From Thelonectria olida (lineage: Eukaryota; Ascomycota; Sordariomycetes; Hypocreales; Nectriaceae), in the NCBI GenBank assembly GCA_020736575.1, contig JAGPYM010000006.1:1612001-1676000 (forward strand): a stretch of 64,000 nt of DNA. The letters run 5' to 3'. Shown here one piece after another: positions 51,088-63,120 of this stretch. Every line of letters starts with the position of its first letter. Within the stretch, counting starts at the first letter, position 1. A program made the position numbers and the translations under genes. A model generated the notes under the pieces. The model ran no database searches. It saw nothing but the letters and a program-made list of their open reading frames with translations, and was not told where the DNA came from.

Positions 51088-54000
51088 GCACGAGGCAATA
51101 ATGGGTAGAGGAGGAAAATCACCAAAAGGTCAGGACGGAACTCAAATACCTGCTGTACTATATTTGGACTTGCTTGCATTTTCAAAGGCTGGCAGTCCAA
51201 GCTTTAATGGTTTGACGACTCGATTTCACCACATACGATCTTGACACGGGCACTCTCTTGGACGAGGGACTTTAGGTCAGCCTGTACGCGAGCTTGCCTC
51301 TTCCGCCTTGTCATAAAATTGACGCGTCCTGGCACTGGTCTCTATCGTGAAGGCTCGTTCGGATTCCTTTCTTTTTTTTGTTCAGGGTTTTTTTTTTCCA
51401 TTTTCTGGTTGGTCCACGACTCATACGAACGTCTCTATGGTTTGGGTTGAGTGTTTATTCTTTTTTTTTCTGGGATGGAGTTTCTGTACCACTCACGAGG
51501 GGATTTTTACCGTTATGAGCAAAGGCAGCCGATTGGTGGACTAGGCTGGGCTGCAAAGTTTCTTACGCTGCAGGCGGAGTATGGTCTCGATGCTCTGAGG
51601 AGGGGGTTTGATTCCGGTTGCAGGCGGCGTCCGCTTGGATGAGCAGCCGACCAAGGGGACTGATCGATGATGCTTTCGTCCCCCCCACTTTTTCTGCTCT
51701 ACTGCGCTCCTGTCTTCATATTTTTCGAGGAAGTCAGGTCGTAGAGAGGCAAGGTCAAAGGATGGAACGTCACGGGGCATTGCGGAAAGGAAGGTACTTA
51801 GTAAGGGCTTGGCATTGGCGTGAGGTTCCAAGCTGGCGCGATAGGGTGGATTGATGATACCTTATTAGATAAATGGTTTGATGATGGTCGGGGGAAAGAT
51901 TGCGCATGGTATAGTTTTAGACGAAGTTCGATGTAAGAAAAGCAATAGCAAAACATCAGTTTCGACAATTCTTGAAGCAGACTTGGTGATTCATTTAGAT
52001 GCTGAATCTCTCACGTGGGAACTCCGTTTGTAGCTACTTGTGGGTGCTACGTGGTTATGGAGATGATATATTGAGACTCTTCCTGGCGGATGAGGAAGTG
52101 AAGCTGCACAAACTGAGCAAATGATGAGTTGATTTTCGGAGGCCTCTGGGTCATGATCTGACATGACAACTTGTCGCATGATACATGGAGTATCAATGTC
52201 TCGGATGACAACTGCATCTAGCTAGTAGAGTAGGTATCTCGGTTGTTTAGAAGGGGTTCCATCCAGGCCCTCATCGGTCACCTTTCTTCAGATCACAGCA
52301 GCGCCAACACACACGCCCCAATGTATCTGGATCCGCAGGAGTGCGAATGCGGGTTTAAGACATGGATGGCGAATGTTGAATGCTGGGTGCGCCCTCTCCC
52401 CCTTTGGGTCCATGGATAGAGCAGGCGTGCGGTTGTGTCACGACGCTAAGGCGCGGCGATGGAACGGAACCTGCAGATGAACAAGGTGGCTTTCAGGATC
52501 CCACTTGGACTTCTAGCTGGGCCGGGAAAAACAAAGCATCACGAAATGAAAGATAGGGACGTCCACAAGGGTTGTTGAAGTAATGAAATGGGGACTTAGA
52601 GAGGCACATGCGCCATGCTATATTCCATGTGATTGAGCTCTATCGGTAAGGTAAGTTTTCCTACGATAGGGTTCTTCTGGAAAATCTAGATTTCTCCGCA
52701 GTCACAGAAAGTTATCTTCCAGGAACAAAAGGAAAACATGGATGTCGGCTCGGTGTCTTTTGCCATAGGGGTTCCTCGGTTCGACAGCACTTACTTTACC
52801 TTGGGTATGGAAAGCCTCGTTTTCTATCACATGATACCTTGTCATGACCTAGTTATATGGGTAATGACAAGCTTGGAGACGATGATCTCAATGCAATGGG
52901 GAAAAGAAGTCGGGTTTCTGAAACCCTGTATTAGAGCAGGGAGGTGGGTAGTTTAAACAAGGGAAACGTCGGTAATCGGATCGCTCGATGGGATACGTAG
53001 AACCGCAATCTGACCTGTGCGGACGTTGACCGTTAGATTGGTAAATGGGCAGGTAAGAGACCAGGACAGGGGCCGTTGGGACTACAACCGGGACGGAGCG
53101 TGGGTTCGCGTGCTTGAGATTTGTGTTACGACAGTCTGGACTAAAACAAGCCGATGGGAAAACGGCGTGGCATGGAACCTGCCAAAGCACCTATCCATGA
53201 TATGACATGATATGACATATGACGCCACGTGGGAGATCCGAGGTGGTGGTAACCAGTAAAAGCAAGGCCCAAGGCAAGGCGTTGTCCATTTTGCATGAAC
53301 AAGGCTAATGTCTCTCGAGTTGGAGGGGGGCGTGTAAGTGGAAAAGACAAGCCCTCTTTTTCGTGCGCAACAAGGCTGCCTTAGGTGATTAGGTCTTGGG
53401 TCGAAGGGGGAATTGGGAAACGAGTGTGTGTGACGCCGTTGCGAATGGACAAGGGGGTGGCCCTGGCCATGGGGCGGAGCCGCGGAGCGCTAGGAGAATT
53501 TAACCGCTTCGAGAGACAGACATGCAAAATGCAGATGCACACGATATTGAGGGCAGATAGAGTATTCGCTAAACGAGGACAAACATAGGACGACTGCGTG
53601 GGAAACGAGAACCTAGGCCCTGGTTCGAGACCATTAGTTTTTCCTATCATTTTCCCATCAACTCGCACGTCTCCTCGACACAACACACAGACCCCGGAAA
53701 CTCCCTCCCCATCCCATCAGCAGGTACATAACCCTCCGACCAACGCCGCGAGCCACGGTATCGGATTTGGTGTGGGTGGTGAGACTAGGTCCATGGATGT
53801 GGACATTTTCCCCCTTCCTTGTACCGTCGCACAAGGGGCGCGCGCGTGCCGTGTCCAGGGCTTAGTTAGATTAGTTTCCTGCCGCTGAAGGGGAAATGGT
53901 CTTGTGCGACGTGACGTGTCTTAGATGCCACCTCGTCACATCCCCAACTCGCATCACACACCATTTCCTAACACGAAACGAGCTATCGTGGTGGTGGGGA

Positions 54001-56080
54001 CGGGACGTACGGTGCTGGGCTGCCAACGGCAAACGAACGGTAGTGCATGCAGCCCAAGGTGCAGAAACGTTTGTTTTCAAATAGTTCGTTGCCTAGGACG
54101 GACGAGGATCTGAATGGCAGTTGGGCGTTTCGTCTAATTTATTTCCGGAGAGGCTACTGTACGACTACTTAAGGCTGTTCTTGGCCCGTCTATACTCTGC
54201 CATTTTACACCTACACCTCCGATCGATACGACGTACCTAGGATCTGTCCTTGCGCCGCAGGACTACTTATCCATGGTTGCAACTAAGTACTACCCACGTT
54301 CAGACTCCGGTAAAAAAAAAAAAAAAAGTCCCATGTCAGAACTAGTTAGTAGGGGAGAAGAAACGGTGTCTTAGTAGCAACCACGAAGGAAGAGCCAAAG
54401 CGGCCCCGCGACGGCGTTGCGGACCCGACAAGAAAGGACTCTACCCAAAACCAAACCAACACCAGCACAAGCCAGGCCGAAAAAAAAAGGCGCAGGGTTT
54501 ATTTTCGTGCCGTGCGGCCCTTAAAAAAGCATCCGACTAAAAAGCATCTGCCGAAACATCGGGAAGCAGGCCTTGCAGGACGCAAAGACAGGGACCGGCT
54601 CATTCGGTAGCAGCCGGATCCATACAGTATACCAGATCTACTGTCGACTTGAGGATGGGGAACATCCTAGTTGGCTAGGTACAGTAGTCTGGCACACGGA
54701 TTATGCTGTGCAACGCAGGTGCCGGCCGGGTCTAGTTTGTTTTGTTTCTTTTTGTGTCTTTGGCGGCGCATGTCTGCTGGAGGGGCGTGTGCGGTGGGTG
54801 CGTTGCGCGTATGACCTGATGGATCGCATGGTTGACAAATATGGAGCGATGGGGCATTTAACGTCTGTTATAGTGTCTTGGTTTACTTTTGGTCTGGCGG
54901 GTGGTATCTAAGAGGGAAGACGGACGTGGGACGCGGCGATTTAGATGTTGGCTCGAAGAGATGCAGTTGTTTGAATATTTGCTTTTTTTCGGAGTCGGAG
55001 AGGGGATCTGTCGGAAGATGGAGCTGCAAATGATGAGGGCCATGGTGGGTTAGAAGGCAAAGAAGTTGGGTCTAGGAAATGCGCAAAAGACCACATGGAT
55101 AGCACGGAGCGTGTCCTAAGGCATCCATCATGTTCGCATGTTTGGATGGTTCAACACCAAACCCGTTGGTGAAGGCGGAAGCTGGAGAGTCAATCGGCCG
55201 AAAAATGCGGAGGAGAGGCCGATCCGATATGTCAACCCGGGACGGGGAGCCGGAGCGGGGGCGATCTGAAGTGTTCAAATGTACCCCAGCCGGCATCAAC
55301 GCTTCCACGAAGTCTCATGAACGGTTGCATGTAGCACGAAATATGCCGTGAGAAAAGGATACATGTCCCAAGTTTCCATGAGGGGGCGTGAACCAAGTGT
55401 CCTTGTATCCCTCATCAGGCTGTGACTTGCGCTGATGTACTGATAGGGATAGTGTTTGGACCAGGCTCTGAACGTGTCAAACAGGTCCACGCTGCCTTAA
55501 TCCGAGCCTATTATTGGGGTTTCGCGTCACGGGGAGGAAAAAATCACACATTTTGGAATTTACCGCCTCGCTGTCGCCGTGCGATGACGTGAAGGGCTCG
55601 TTCCTTTCACTCTGTGCCTGGGGCTGCTCGCCCAGCCTAATCAGCCAATGACTAACTTCCATGGCTGGGACCATTCATTCCACCACCTTAACCTCAGCCT
55701 CGACCACGACCACGATTAAACTCGACCTCGAGACATCTTCAAAGGAATTGAACGTCTTTCCGTTGGCCTTCATCATCGCCTGACGAGGACTCAGTTTTGA
55801 AGTTGCAATCCTTTCGGCGACAGCCTCACTCACTTACTTTTTTTGGTACTCCCACATTAGGTCTGCCCCGAAATATCACAAATTTCTCCTCATCATCATT
55901 CCGCTCCCTCTGGCATCACCCGCCAACAACCTCGCCACCGCATTATCTGCAGTATCGGCCTACACCACTACAGCTCTATCACCGGACGCCTTGAAAGGTC
56001 GGATGACTTGAGTTTTTGCTCGCAGTTTCCAACGTGGCCTGTATTTGAAGCGAGAAAACCACCCTTTAGGCCTACGCGTC
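51088..56080. other. Gene-poor interval, con7 to aar2
   Basis: About 5 kb with no recognised gene. The first kilobase is T-rich and likely the con7 3' UTR. An A run of about 16 lies at 54311-54326. From about 55700 the DNA becomes CT-rich, as expected for the aar2 promoter and leader. Open frames here are short and unlike known proteins. Confidence 0.5.
54311..54326. repeat. Poly-A run
   Basis: About sixteen consecutive A bases in non-coding DNA; no element around it suggests a retrocopy. Confidence 0.7.
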
Positions 56081-57652
56081 ATGGAGCCTCACAGCGGCAA
56101 CGATGTGGTTTTTCGGTCTTCTCGCATGGCCCGGATAACAAAATCAGACTCGGTCCGATCCCACAAATCGATTAATACTTTGGGCGCCTTTCCCCTCGGA
56201 AACCTGCGCGTTCATGACCCCGGCGATAGCCCGATGAGGGAGGAGGTGGACGACGATGAGGATAGCGAAGACGGTGGACTCCCTCCCCCCCTGGCCCCCC
56301 CGGGTGAATTTGCACCTCCGTTCGACAAAGAAGAGGGGGATCTATCTGAAGACAAATCTCCGACCTCTGAAAGCGCACGCATCCGGCGACGCCTGACGCA
56401 TGACTTGGGTGGTGGCGATGTCGTCCTAATCCTCGACCTTCCTGAACTTTTCACCGTTGGATATGACTCCGTGTCTTTTACAGCCAAGCACTTTGGCGGC
56501 GTCAAAGACATACCCCCGGGCCCGCACTTCTTCTGGGCTGCCCACCCTGGCGGTTCTTCGGCCCGTTGCGGTTTCTGGATATTCTCAACCGGCCTTGACA
56601 CAGTTCACGTTCTTCAATGGGACAAATTCAACGAGGTCATCGCCCAACCTTCCCAAGCCGAGGCCCGGATTCAGGCCGACGACCTTGGCGCCTTCCACTC
56701 CAAGCTCGTTCCTTATCCCGACCCCTCTGCCGTCAACTCCAATCAAGGCTCGTTGACACAGTCCGCCTCCGATAGGCACATGTCGATGTGGAAACAACTT
56801 ACGGGAAGCATCTCCGAGGGCTTGTTGACTCGCGTTACAGGGCAGCGGTTTAACGGCTCCTGGATGGTCCATACTGGTGACCGTGTTACTGGGTCGATCC
56901 TCAATGCCGCAGAGATACTCATGGAGAAGGCAGTTTCGAATCCATCGCTTCAGACTCGGGAACTCCATTTCACCTTTGACCAAGGCTCCAAAACATACTC
57001 AACAGCTCAAATAGGGGCGGAGCGGACACAACTTGCAACCGACTCAACAAAATATATCCAGTCTCAAATGGCGCCCTGGAACAAGAACTTTACCCATGAT
57101 GAAATCGTCGGCGAGTTTCAGTTCGCTTTCGTCATCGGTGTGCATCTCGGCAACGATTCGTGCATCCAGCAATGGTGGTACATGTTACTCCAGCTTTTCC
57201 TTCGAGCCTACTCGCTCCCCACCAGCGATCCCATTCTGACCTCAAAGTTCTTCCATTGCCTGAACGCTCAGCTTTCTTACAGCTGTTCATGGTTGGACGG
57301 CTCTATTCTCGATCATGCCGACTCACCAACTCGCAAACTGCGCCTCTCCCTTACCGTCTACAAGCGCCGTTTAGACGAATTATTGCTTGAGAAGAATTCC
57401 TCGGCGTCACCAGACGAACTGGCAGTCGTCACGGCCTTTTCTGGCGTCGAGGCGACTGTGGCTGACAAACTTGACTGGGATTTACGTGGTGATTACCTGC
57501 GTCGTGGCAACGTTATGATGGAGGATGGGGAGGAGGTGGAACTCGAGGTGACGGATCTTGAAGCCGATGATGAGCGTGGCGAATGGGCTCCCACAATGGT
57601 AGATTTGGACGAAACTGGCCGAGAGCGCGATAGGTTCGTGTGGAACGACTAG
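56081..57652 (+). CDS. aar2: AAR2 family U5 snRNP assembly factor
   Basis: Aar2 binds Prp8 during cytoplasmic U5 snRNP assembly and is displaced by Brr2 in the nucleus. One exon, 523 aa, with no introns, unusual in this window. Residues 1-90 are a charged, Pro-rich extension. The AAR2 N-terminal domain is marked by DVVLILDLPELFTVGYDSVS, then FGGVKDIPPGPHFFW and GFWIF. The helical C-terminal domain contains GEFQFAFVIGVHLGNDSCI then QQWWYMLLQLFLRAYSL, characteristic of the family. The acidic C-terminus ends FVWND. The first ATG of the frame (56081) is chosen; the frame continues upstream only with non-ATG codons. It is longer than yeast Aar2 (355 aa) but ordinary for filamentous fungi. Convergent with rps16. 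Confidence 0.9.
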   Translation: MEPHSGNDVVFRSSRMARITKSDSVRSHKSINTLGAFPLGNLRVHDPGDSPMREEVDDDEDSEDGGLPPPLAPPGEFAPPFDKEEGDLSEDKSPTSESARIRRRLTHDLGGGDVVLILDLPELFTVGYDSVSFTAKHFGGVKDIPPGPHFFWAAHPGGSSARCGFWIFSTGLDTVHVLQWDKFNEVIAQPSQAEARIQADDLGAFHSKLVPYPDPSAVNSNQGSLTQSASDRHMSMWKQLTGSISEGLLTRVTGQRFNGSWMVHTGDRVTGSILNAAEILMEKAVSNPSLQTRELHFTFDQGSKTYSTAQIGAERTQLATDSTKYIQSQMAPWNKNFTHDEIVGEFQFAFVIGVHLGNDSCIQQWWYMLLQLFLRAYSLPTSDPILTSKFFHCLNAQLSYSCSWLDGSILDHADSPTRKLRLSLTVYKRRLDELLLEKNSSASPDELAVVTAFSGVEATVADKLDWDLRGDYLRRGNVMMEDGEEVELEVTDLEADDERGEWAPTMVDLDETGRERDRFVWND

Positions 57653-58653
57653 GGGCCGTGGGAGAGTTCGATTAGTTCAAGGTCATGAAGCGATTATCCA
57701 AAGGGAGACGCCTGGCTAAGGTTATTTTCGCGTCGTTTTCGTCAAGAAAGGCACCGGGTGCTGCAAAAACGAAAGGAGTTACGGCTTCGGCCATTGGCGT
57801 CGTCATGAAAGTACAAGAGGAGACTGGAAAAGCGAAAGGGAAGGCATCCTCATTACATTTGCTTTAGAAAGGAGGAATGAGATGTGGGGTTTCGGGATTA
57901 TTATTATCGGTAGTGGATGGCGTTCACAAGAGCAAAAGTACGGCAATGACGACAGTTCGCTAGATGCTATTGGTATTCTGAGTTACAACAACGTGTCTGC
58001 AGACGCGGGTTGGTTTAATCGGATGCCTCTACTGCTAATTGTGTTTCTCGGGGTTGGTGGGTAATTTGGTTGGGTCAACAGGTTGGGTTTTGGCAGTATA
58101 ATTGATGAAGAAGCGGCTCCTCTCGAAACGCTTGACAGAGGACACTTATGATCGAGTTCAATGCATAGGTAGTGACTATCCGGGCAGCTGTATCTCGAGA
58201 GGGAGTACAGAGCCTACGGGGCCGTCAAGGATGACGAAAACAGGAAAGAGAATTGTCTGGACGCTGACATCGAAGCTGAGAGATTTTACGGCAAGCTCAA
58301 GGTGCATCATCATCTACGCATGCTGGCTCAATCACAATATCACATGAACTCGACGAGTTACTCCATGGAGGGCAATTCTGGACGTTTCATTTAGCACATC
58401 ACAGTCTTATACAGGACGAATCATGTCGTTAACTTTCAAGATTTCATTTGCCTGCCAGATCCTTTACAATCCGTCAAAAGCAAGGCCATGCAAATGCCAA
58501 TGGGAAACCCATTCCCAGACCAGGGAATATGTGACTCCGATCCCTTTTCCGCACTGCTCACGACACCCAAACTGCTGCCACGCCCATGCGAGAAGACATC
58601 CCCACACAAACCGCGACCACAACTGCCCCCGTTTTTGCTCTTCCGCTGACCGT
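57653..58653. other. Convergent 3' region, aar2 / rps16
   Basis: About 1 kb between converging genes, with short lysine-rich open frames just after aar2 that look like chance. No gene assigned. Confidence 0.45.
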
Positions 58654-59327
58654 TTATCGGTAGGACTTCTGGAAGCGAGAGCGGGCACCCTTACCACCGA
58701 ACTTCTTGGGCTCGCACCGACGGTTATCGGCGACGAGGAGGGTACGGTCGAACTGGACGAGAGCCTGCTTGAGGAGGTTCTTGGAGTGCTCGTCGACGAA
58801 CTTCTGGTAGTAGGCGATGAGGGACTTGGAGATGGCTTGGCGGACAGCGTAGACCTGCGAGGTGTGACCACCACCGGTGACGCGGACGCGGATGTCGACG
58901 TTGGCGAACTTGTCGAGGCCGACAACCAGGAGGGGCTCGTAGACCTGCACGAAAGAATCTCAGCATTCCGTTTCATAATCGTATTTTCCCAACAGAGGTT
59001 CCTTCCCACGACCGCGCAAAGATTCCGTTCCCAAAGATTTTCGAGTTCGTTGGTAGGCTGGTGTTTTACGGATCGTAGGGAGGGTTTTATTCATCGTACC
59101 TTGAAGCGCAAGATCTCGGGCTGGACAAGGGACAGAGGGCGTCCGTTGACCTTAATGAGACCACGGCCGGCCTAATTGTGAAATTCCACGTTAGCATATT
59201 CCGTCCGTCTGTCGTCTCGGGAATTGCGCAGCAAGGCGACAGGAGCTCCCAAACGAACCTTGCAGTGGGCGACGGCGGTGGCCGTCTTCTTCTTGCCGAA
59301 GCATTGCACGCTCTGGGTCGACGACAT
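58654..59327 (-). CDS. rps16: 40S ribosomal protein S16 (uS9)
   Basis: Small-subunit protein whose C-terminal tail reaches the P-site tRNA. Exons 59259-59327, 59100-59171 and 58654-58944, all phase 0, give 143 aa, the normal length. The sequence is unmistakable: [52 protein letters not shown], and the terminal [17 protein letters not shown]. Shares a 414-base divergent promoter with rpl32, a plausible route to coordinated expression. Codon use is strongly biased, as expected of a highly expressed gene. Confidence 0.97.
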
Positions 59328-59741
59328 GATTGCTGATAGTCTGGGGTTGCCGGAGGTGCTGTGAAGGTACGATCGCGGGACGTGTTGAATGGTCTAGCTC
59401 GCCTGTCGATTTTTGCGAGAAGGAGGGTTTGTGCCCTCAGAAGACGCTAGGCCGCTTTCGGGTGAGAACGCTGGGCGGCATTGGCGCACGAAAAGAGCCG
59501 CAGGCAGGGCGAGGAAAAAAAAATGTGGATGCACGTGATGCAAAACCCTAAGCCCTTGGCCTTAGCGGTGCCCGAATTTGACATTGCCAAAATTTCGCCT
59601 CGCCAGAACCTCACGCCCGGATACCTAATCACAGCCATCCAGCCCGTCGACTAACCCGCAGCCAAGGTACGCACTTAACCTTTTCCTCGACAACGACGAA
59701 GGACGTTGCGAAGACAGATAATTGCTGACTCTGGATTCAAG
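59328..59741. promoter_or_regulatory. Divergent ribosomal-protein promoter, rps16 / rpl32
   Basis: 414 bases separate the two start codons and must drive both genes. It contains CACGTG at 59532-59537 and AACCCTAA at 59544-59551, seven bases apart. In Candida, ribosomal-protein promoters use Cbf1 (CACGTG) and Tbf1 (TTAGGG-like) together; the match is seen, the factors are inferred. Confidence 0.6.
59532..59551. promoter_or_regulatory. CACGTG plus AACCCTAA composite site
   Basis: An E-box palindrome and a telomere-repeat-like box within 20 bases, roughly midway between two divergent ribosomal-protein genes. This pairing recalls the Cbf1/Tbf1 arrangement of Candida ribosomal promoters. Confidence 0.45.
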
Positions 59742-60491
59742 ATGGTTTCCGCCAAGAAGCATGTCCCCATCGTGAAGAAGCGTACGTACAATTGCCCGCG
59801 AAGTCTTCCCCTCGCCGTTCCTCGACAACGCACAATTTCAAGCAAATATTCGACGATGCTCGACGACGAAAGACATTGGAGATGCGGCGGCGAGGGACGA
59901 CTGCGAAGATGAGACTTGGGAATAATAGTCGATGTTGACTGGTGTGTGTTTGCAGACGCGAAGCGCTTCAACCGTCACCAGAGTGACCGGTTCAAGTGCG
60001 TGGACCCCAGCTGGCGCAAGCCCAAGGGTATCGATTCCCGTGTTCGACGACGCTTCCGTGGTACCATTTCCATGCCCAAGGTATGTGGCATTTCCTCTGC
60101 GGCCCCTCAGAGTTGCGAATTCTCTGGCGGATGCCGCAGATAAGTTCAAGGACAATGACAGGTAGCTGATGATGGCAATTACAGATTGGTTATGGTTCCA
60201 ACAAGAAGACCAAGTACCTGACTCCCTCCGGCCACAAGGCTTTCCTTGTCTCCAACGTCAAGGATGTCGAGCTCCTCCTCATGCACAACCGCACCTTCGC
60301 CGCCGAGTACGTGACCAACCCGACGCTCAGTCCCAACGACTGTTCTCCCAACAAAGACAGGTTGCTAACATTGTCTCTGCAGGATCGCCCACAACGTCTC
60401 CTCGAGGAAGCGCATTGACATCATCGGCCGCGCGAAGCAATTAGGCGTCAAGGTCACCAACCCCAAGGCGAAGGTTACCACCGAGGTGTAA
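59742..60491 (+). CDS. rpl32: 60S ribosomal protein L32 (eL32)
   Basis: Large-subunit ribosomal protein. Exons 59742-59781, 59956-60080, 60185-60306 and 60383-60491 give 131 aa, the usual size. Landmarks are [58 protein letters not shown], and [13 protein letters not shown] [19 protein letters not shown]. The first exon is only 40 bases, ending after the thirteenth codon, an early-intron layout common in ribosomal protein genes. Divergent from rps16. Confidence 0.97.
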
Positions 60492-61621
60492 AAGGTTTTG
60501 GGTCGGTTTTAAAGGGCTGCTTTACGGATTGCATCGGAAAGGGGATTGCGTTTGCCTTGCGGTTTTCTGGCATGTAACTGTTCGTGCTAGAAGAAGAATA
60601 TAACGCGCCGTTGAACGACACAATGACTGGGCTTCTGAATTGGCCGAACCGGAGAAAGGTTCTTTTTATCATCCGTGGTGCAGCAAGAGCAACCCGCTAT
60701 CCGTGAAAGGGGCTTAAAGGAAAGCAGAGGCTCGATGAGGGCTCGGTGTTTTATGGACGAGGCATGAATAGGGAAAGAAAAAAAGAAAAGCCCAGATATG
60801 GGTCTCCACGTACAGTTCATCATGGGTGTTTTGTGTCTTCCCTTGGGTGATGTCAAGTCCCCTCTCCTGCTCTGATGTGTGGGGCGTCTTGTCAGTCTCA
60901 GACTTCCTGCCATCAAAGTGCATGGAGTGTTATCTTGGCAGGAGAGTGATGACTCCCTACCTATATTCCTACCAGGCATCTCATCCATCTAGTTACTGAC
61001 CTTAGTCTGCTGGACATGGTGAAGCTTATGGTATAGTGTTCGATCAAGACTTACTCTCATCCAATAACAATTGATTATTCCTTAGAGCAACCTGGTCCAA
61101 TAGTTGAAGTGCCGGAGTTGCCTACACAAGGGCCGAGGAACATGAAATGCCCGATCGTCACGTTTACGATGAATCACTTCTCACGAATCCATTATCTTCT
61201 ACTGTCGCTTCTTTAGGTTTTATGACCTTCGCAGGGCAAAAGGCGGGCAGCAAAGTCGGGAACAGTCAAGGCAAGACGAGGAGGTGGTCAACTTGGAAGG
61301 AGAGAGGGAAGGTGCTACATCTGTGCCAGTTGCCTCACACATGCCTCGCAGACTATTGCGGTCACCCAATAGAAGTTTTTTACACTCGATCATCGTTTGC
61401 TCCTCGATCTGGCAGTAAAATATTTCTTCCCCTGTGCTGTTGGCCGCGCCAGTCGCTTCACTCTCTCATTTCTTTCTCTCTCGAGCACCTCTTCATCAAC
61501 ATCGTTATAGTTACATCCTCGATTCGAATTCATTTGCAGAAACGTAACCAACCGGCCTCTCGCACCTTCATGCTCGAACAGCCATCTCTGCGTACACGGA
61601 CTGCGCTCTTGGGCCATCATC
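60492..61621. other. Intergenic region, rpl32 to cysteine-rich protein
   Basis: About 1.1 kb holding the rpl32 3' end and the promoter of the next gene. An open frame from 61147 runs into the next gene's first exon in a different frame; it looks like chance or an upstream ORF. Confidence 0.45.
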
Positions 61622-62931
61622 ATGGCATACCGACAAGTTACATGCCGCCAGAGCCGGCCAAATTTCCAACCACAGTGCTCTCATCTGACCATGACCCGGC
61701 TTTACGGCGCCGATTTCATTTGCGAATCATGCCACCGACCCGGCCCGTTTGGATGGGTGTATCGTTGCACACAAGATCGGGAGGAGCTGATCGAGGAAGC
61801 AGTGTCAAGGGGCTTCACCGTATGTGCACCTCTGCGCTAGGAAATGGGACAGCTTGCTAACCGACTAGAAGACCGCGTTCGATGATCTGGGTTATGTTCT
61901 GTCCGAGAAATTCGCAACTCGAAAAGGCAGTCCTGCTGCGCGAAAAGACAAGCTCAGTTTCCTCACAGAGGTCTCTCCCGAACAGTTGGCATCGTACCGC
62001 CCAGAACACTTGGCCATCATCCTCAGACAGAGAGAAAATGTGAGCTACCACGGGTTGAGAAATTGGGACAGTCTAACCGAAATGCCTAGTTGCAAACTGA
62101 AATCCAGAAGCATCGAATCCGAAAGACCAATGCGGCCGTTCTTCGTCAGTTTCGCCAAGCAACCCTTGGAGACAACACCCATGCCCAGAGATCGAAATCG
62201 GGCACCAAATGGATTTGCCTCGACGACGAGGAGTGCCAGTTCAAGGTGTGTCCATTCTGCCGTCCTTCATACGCAGATCGCTCGTTTCTGGGCATGAACG
62301 CTGTCGCCGCTGGCGAGATACCACCAACCGCAGCCACAGGGTTTGGCTTCCACGTCCTGGGCGAACGACCTGTCGTGGATGCGAACATTGTAGGACAACT
62401 CGGCCTACGTCCCCCTCCGCCGGTAAGAATGGGGGAATCTGGTGTTTAATACGATTTGATGCTAACAGACAACAGCCTCGATCAGAGTTCAGCTTTAGCA
62501 CAAGCTCATATATTTCCGACCTCAGCATGATGGACATGCTGGGCGATCAGCTTCAAAGCTGTGGACTCTGGAATAGCAATCATAGAGACCACGAGCCCGA
62601 CCGAGACGGAATCCTGTCCTTGTTATCCCCTGCTCCTGCCCAGTTGACTCACTCGCCTCGATGCGATGACTTGAGGGCATGTACGCAGGCTGCCAAAGTC
62701 GCTACTGAGGAGCATCCAAACGAAGGTCTTATTAAAGAGCCATCCCAGCTGTCATCGCAAGGAGAAACCATTCTCCAGTCTCTCAATGGGTTCAAGATCG
62801 ATTGTGTGGTTCTGGATCATGTCGGGTCGGTCTCCTCGCCGGAGCCAGACGAGGGCACCGACATTCTCGTCAAGATCAGCGGGTCTCGGGCTGAATCACC
62901 ACAACCCGCTTCGAATAAACATACCGAGTAG
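61622..62931 (+). CDS. Cysteine-rich fungal protein of unknown function
   Basis: I do not recognise a named family. Exons 61622-61819, 61869-62039, 62090-62422 and 62476-62931, all phase 0, give 385 aa. The N-terminal 60 residues hold a possible zinc site: FICESCHRPGP, then WVYRCTQDREE. Residues about 65-140 are helical and charged (KLSFLTEVSPEQLASYRP, then ILRQRE). A second Cys group, CLDDEECQFKVCPFCRPSY, follows, then a smooth conserved-looking stretch DRSFLGMNAVAAGEIPPTA and LGERPVVDANIVGQLGLR. The C-terminal 150 residues are Ser-rich and probably disordered. No membrane span or signal peptide. Two CxxC groups suggest a metal-binding adaptor or ubiquitin-type fold, but this is only a guess. 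The splice sites are canonical. Confidence 0.8.
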
Positions 62932-63120
62932 AAGTAGACTGAGACGACTCTCCCTATAACCCGGAAAGTTTTCAATTGAGTTGTACGGAGTAGTAGGTAT
63001 TTGGTATGAGAGCGGGGCCGTCAGCGAGGCCAGGTGAAAATCCATTATTGATGGTTTATTCCCATTGCCGTAAAGAATCTAAGTACTAAAATCGACCGCC
63101 GTGGCAAAGACTCAAGAATC
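62932..63120. other. Convergent 3' region, cysteine-rich protein / tyr1
   Basis: Only 189 bases between two converging stop codons. No gene or element recognised. Confidence 0.5.

Noticed and set aside
61147..61860. 237-codon frame overlapping the first exon of the cysteine-rich gene
   Set aside because: Different frame from a better supported, well-spliced gene, with no protein-like motif.
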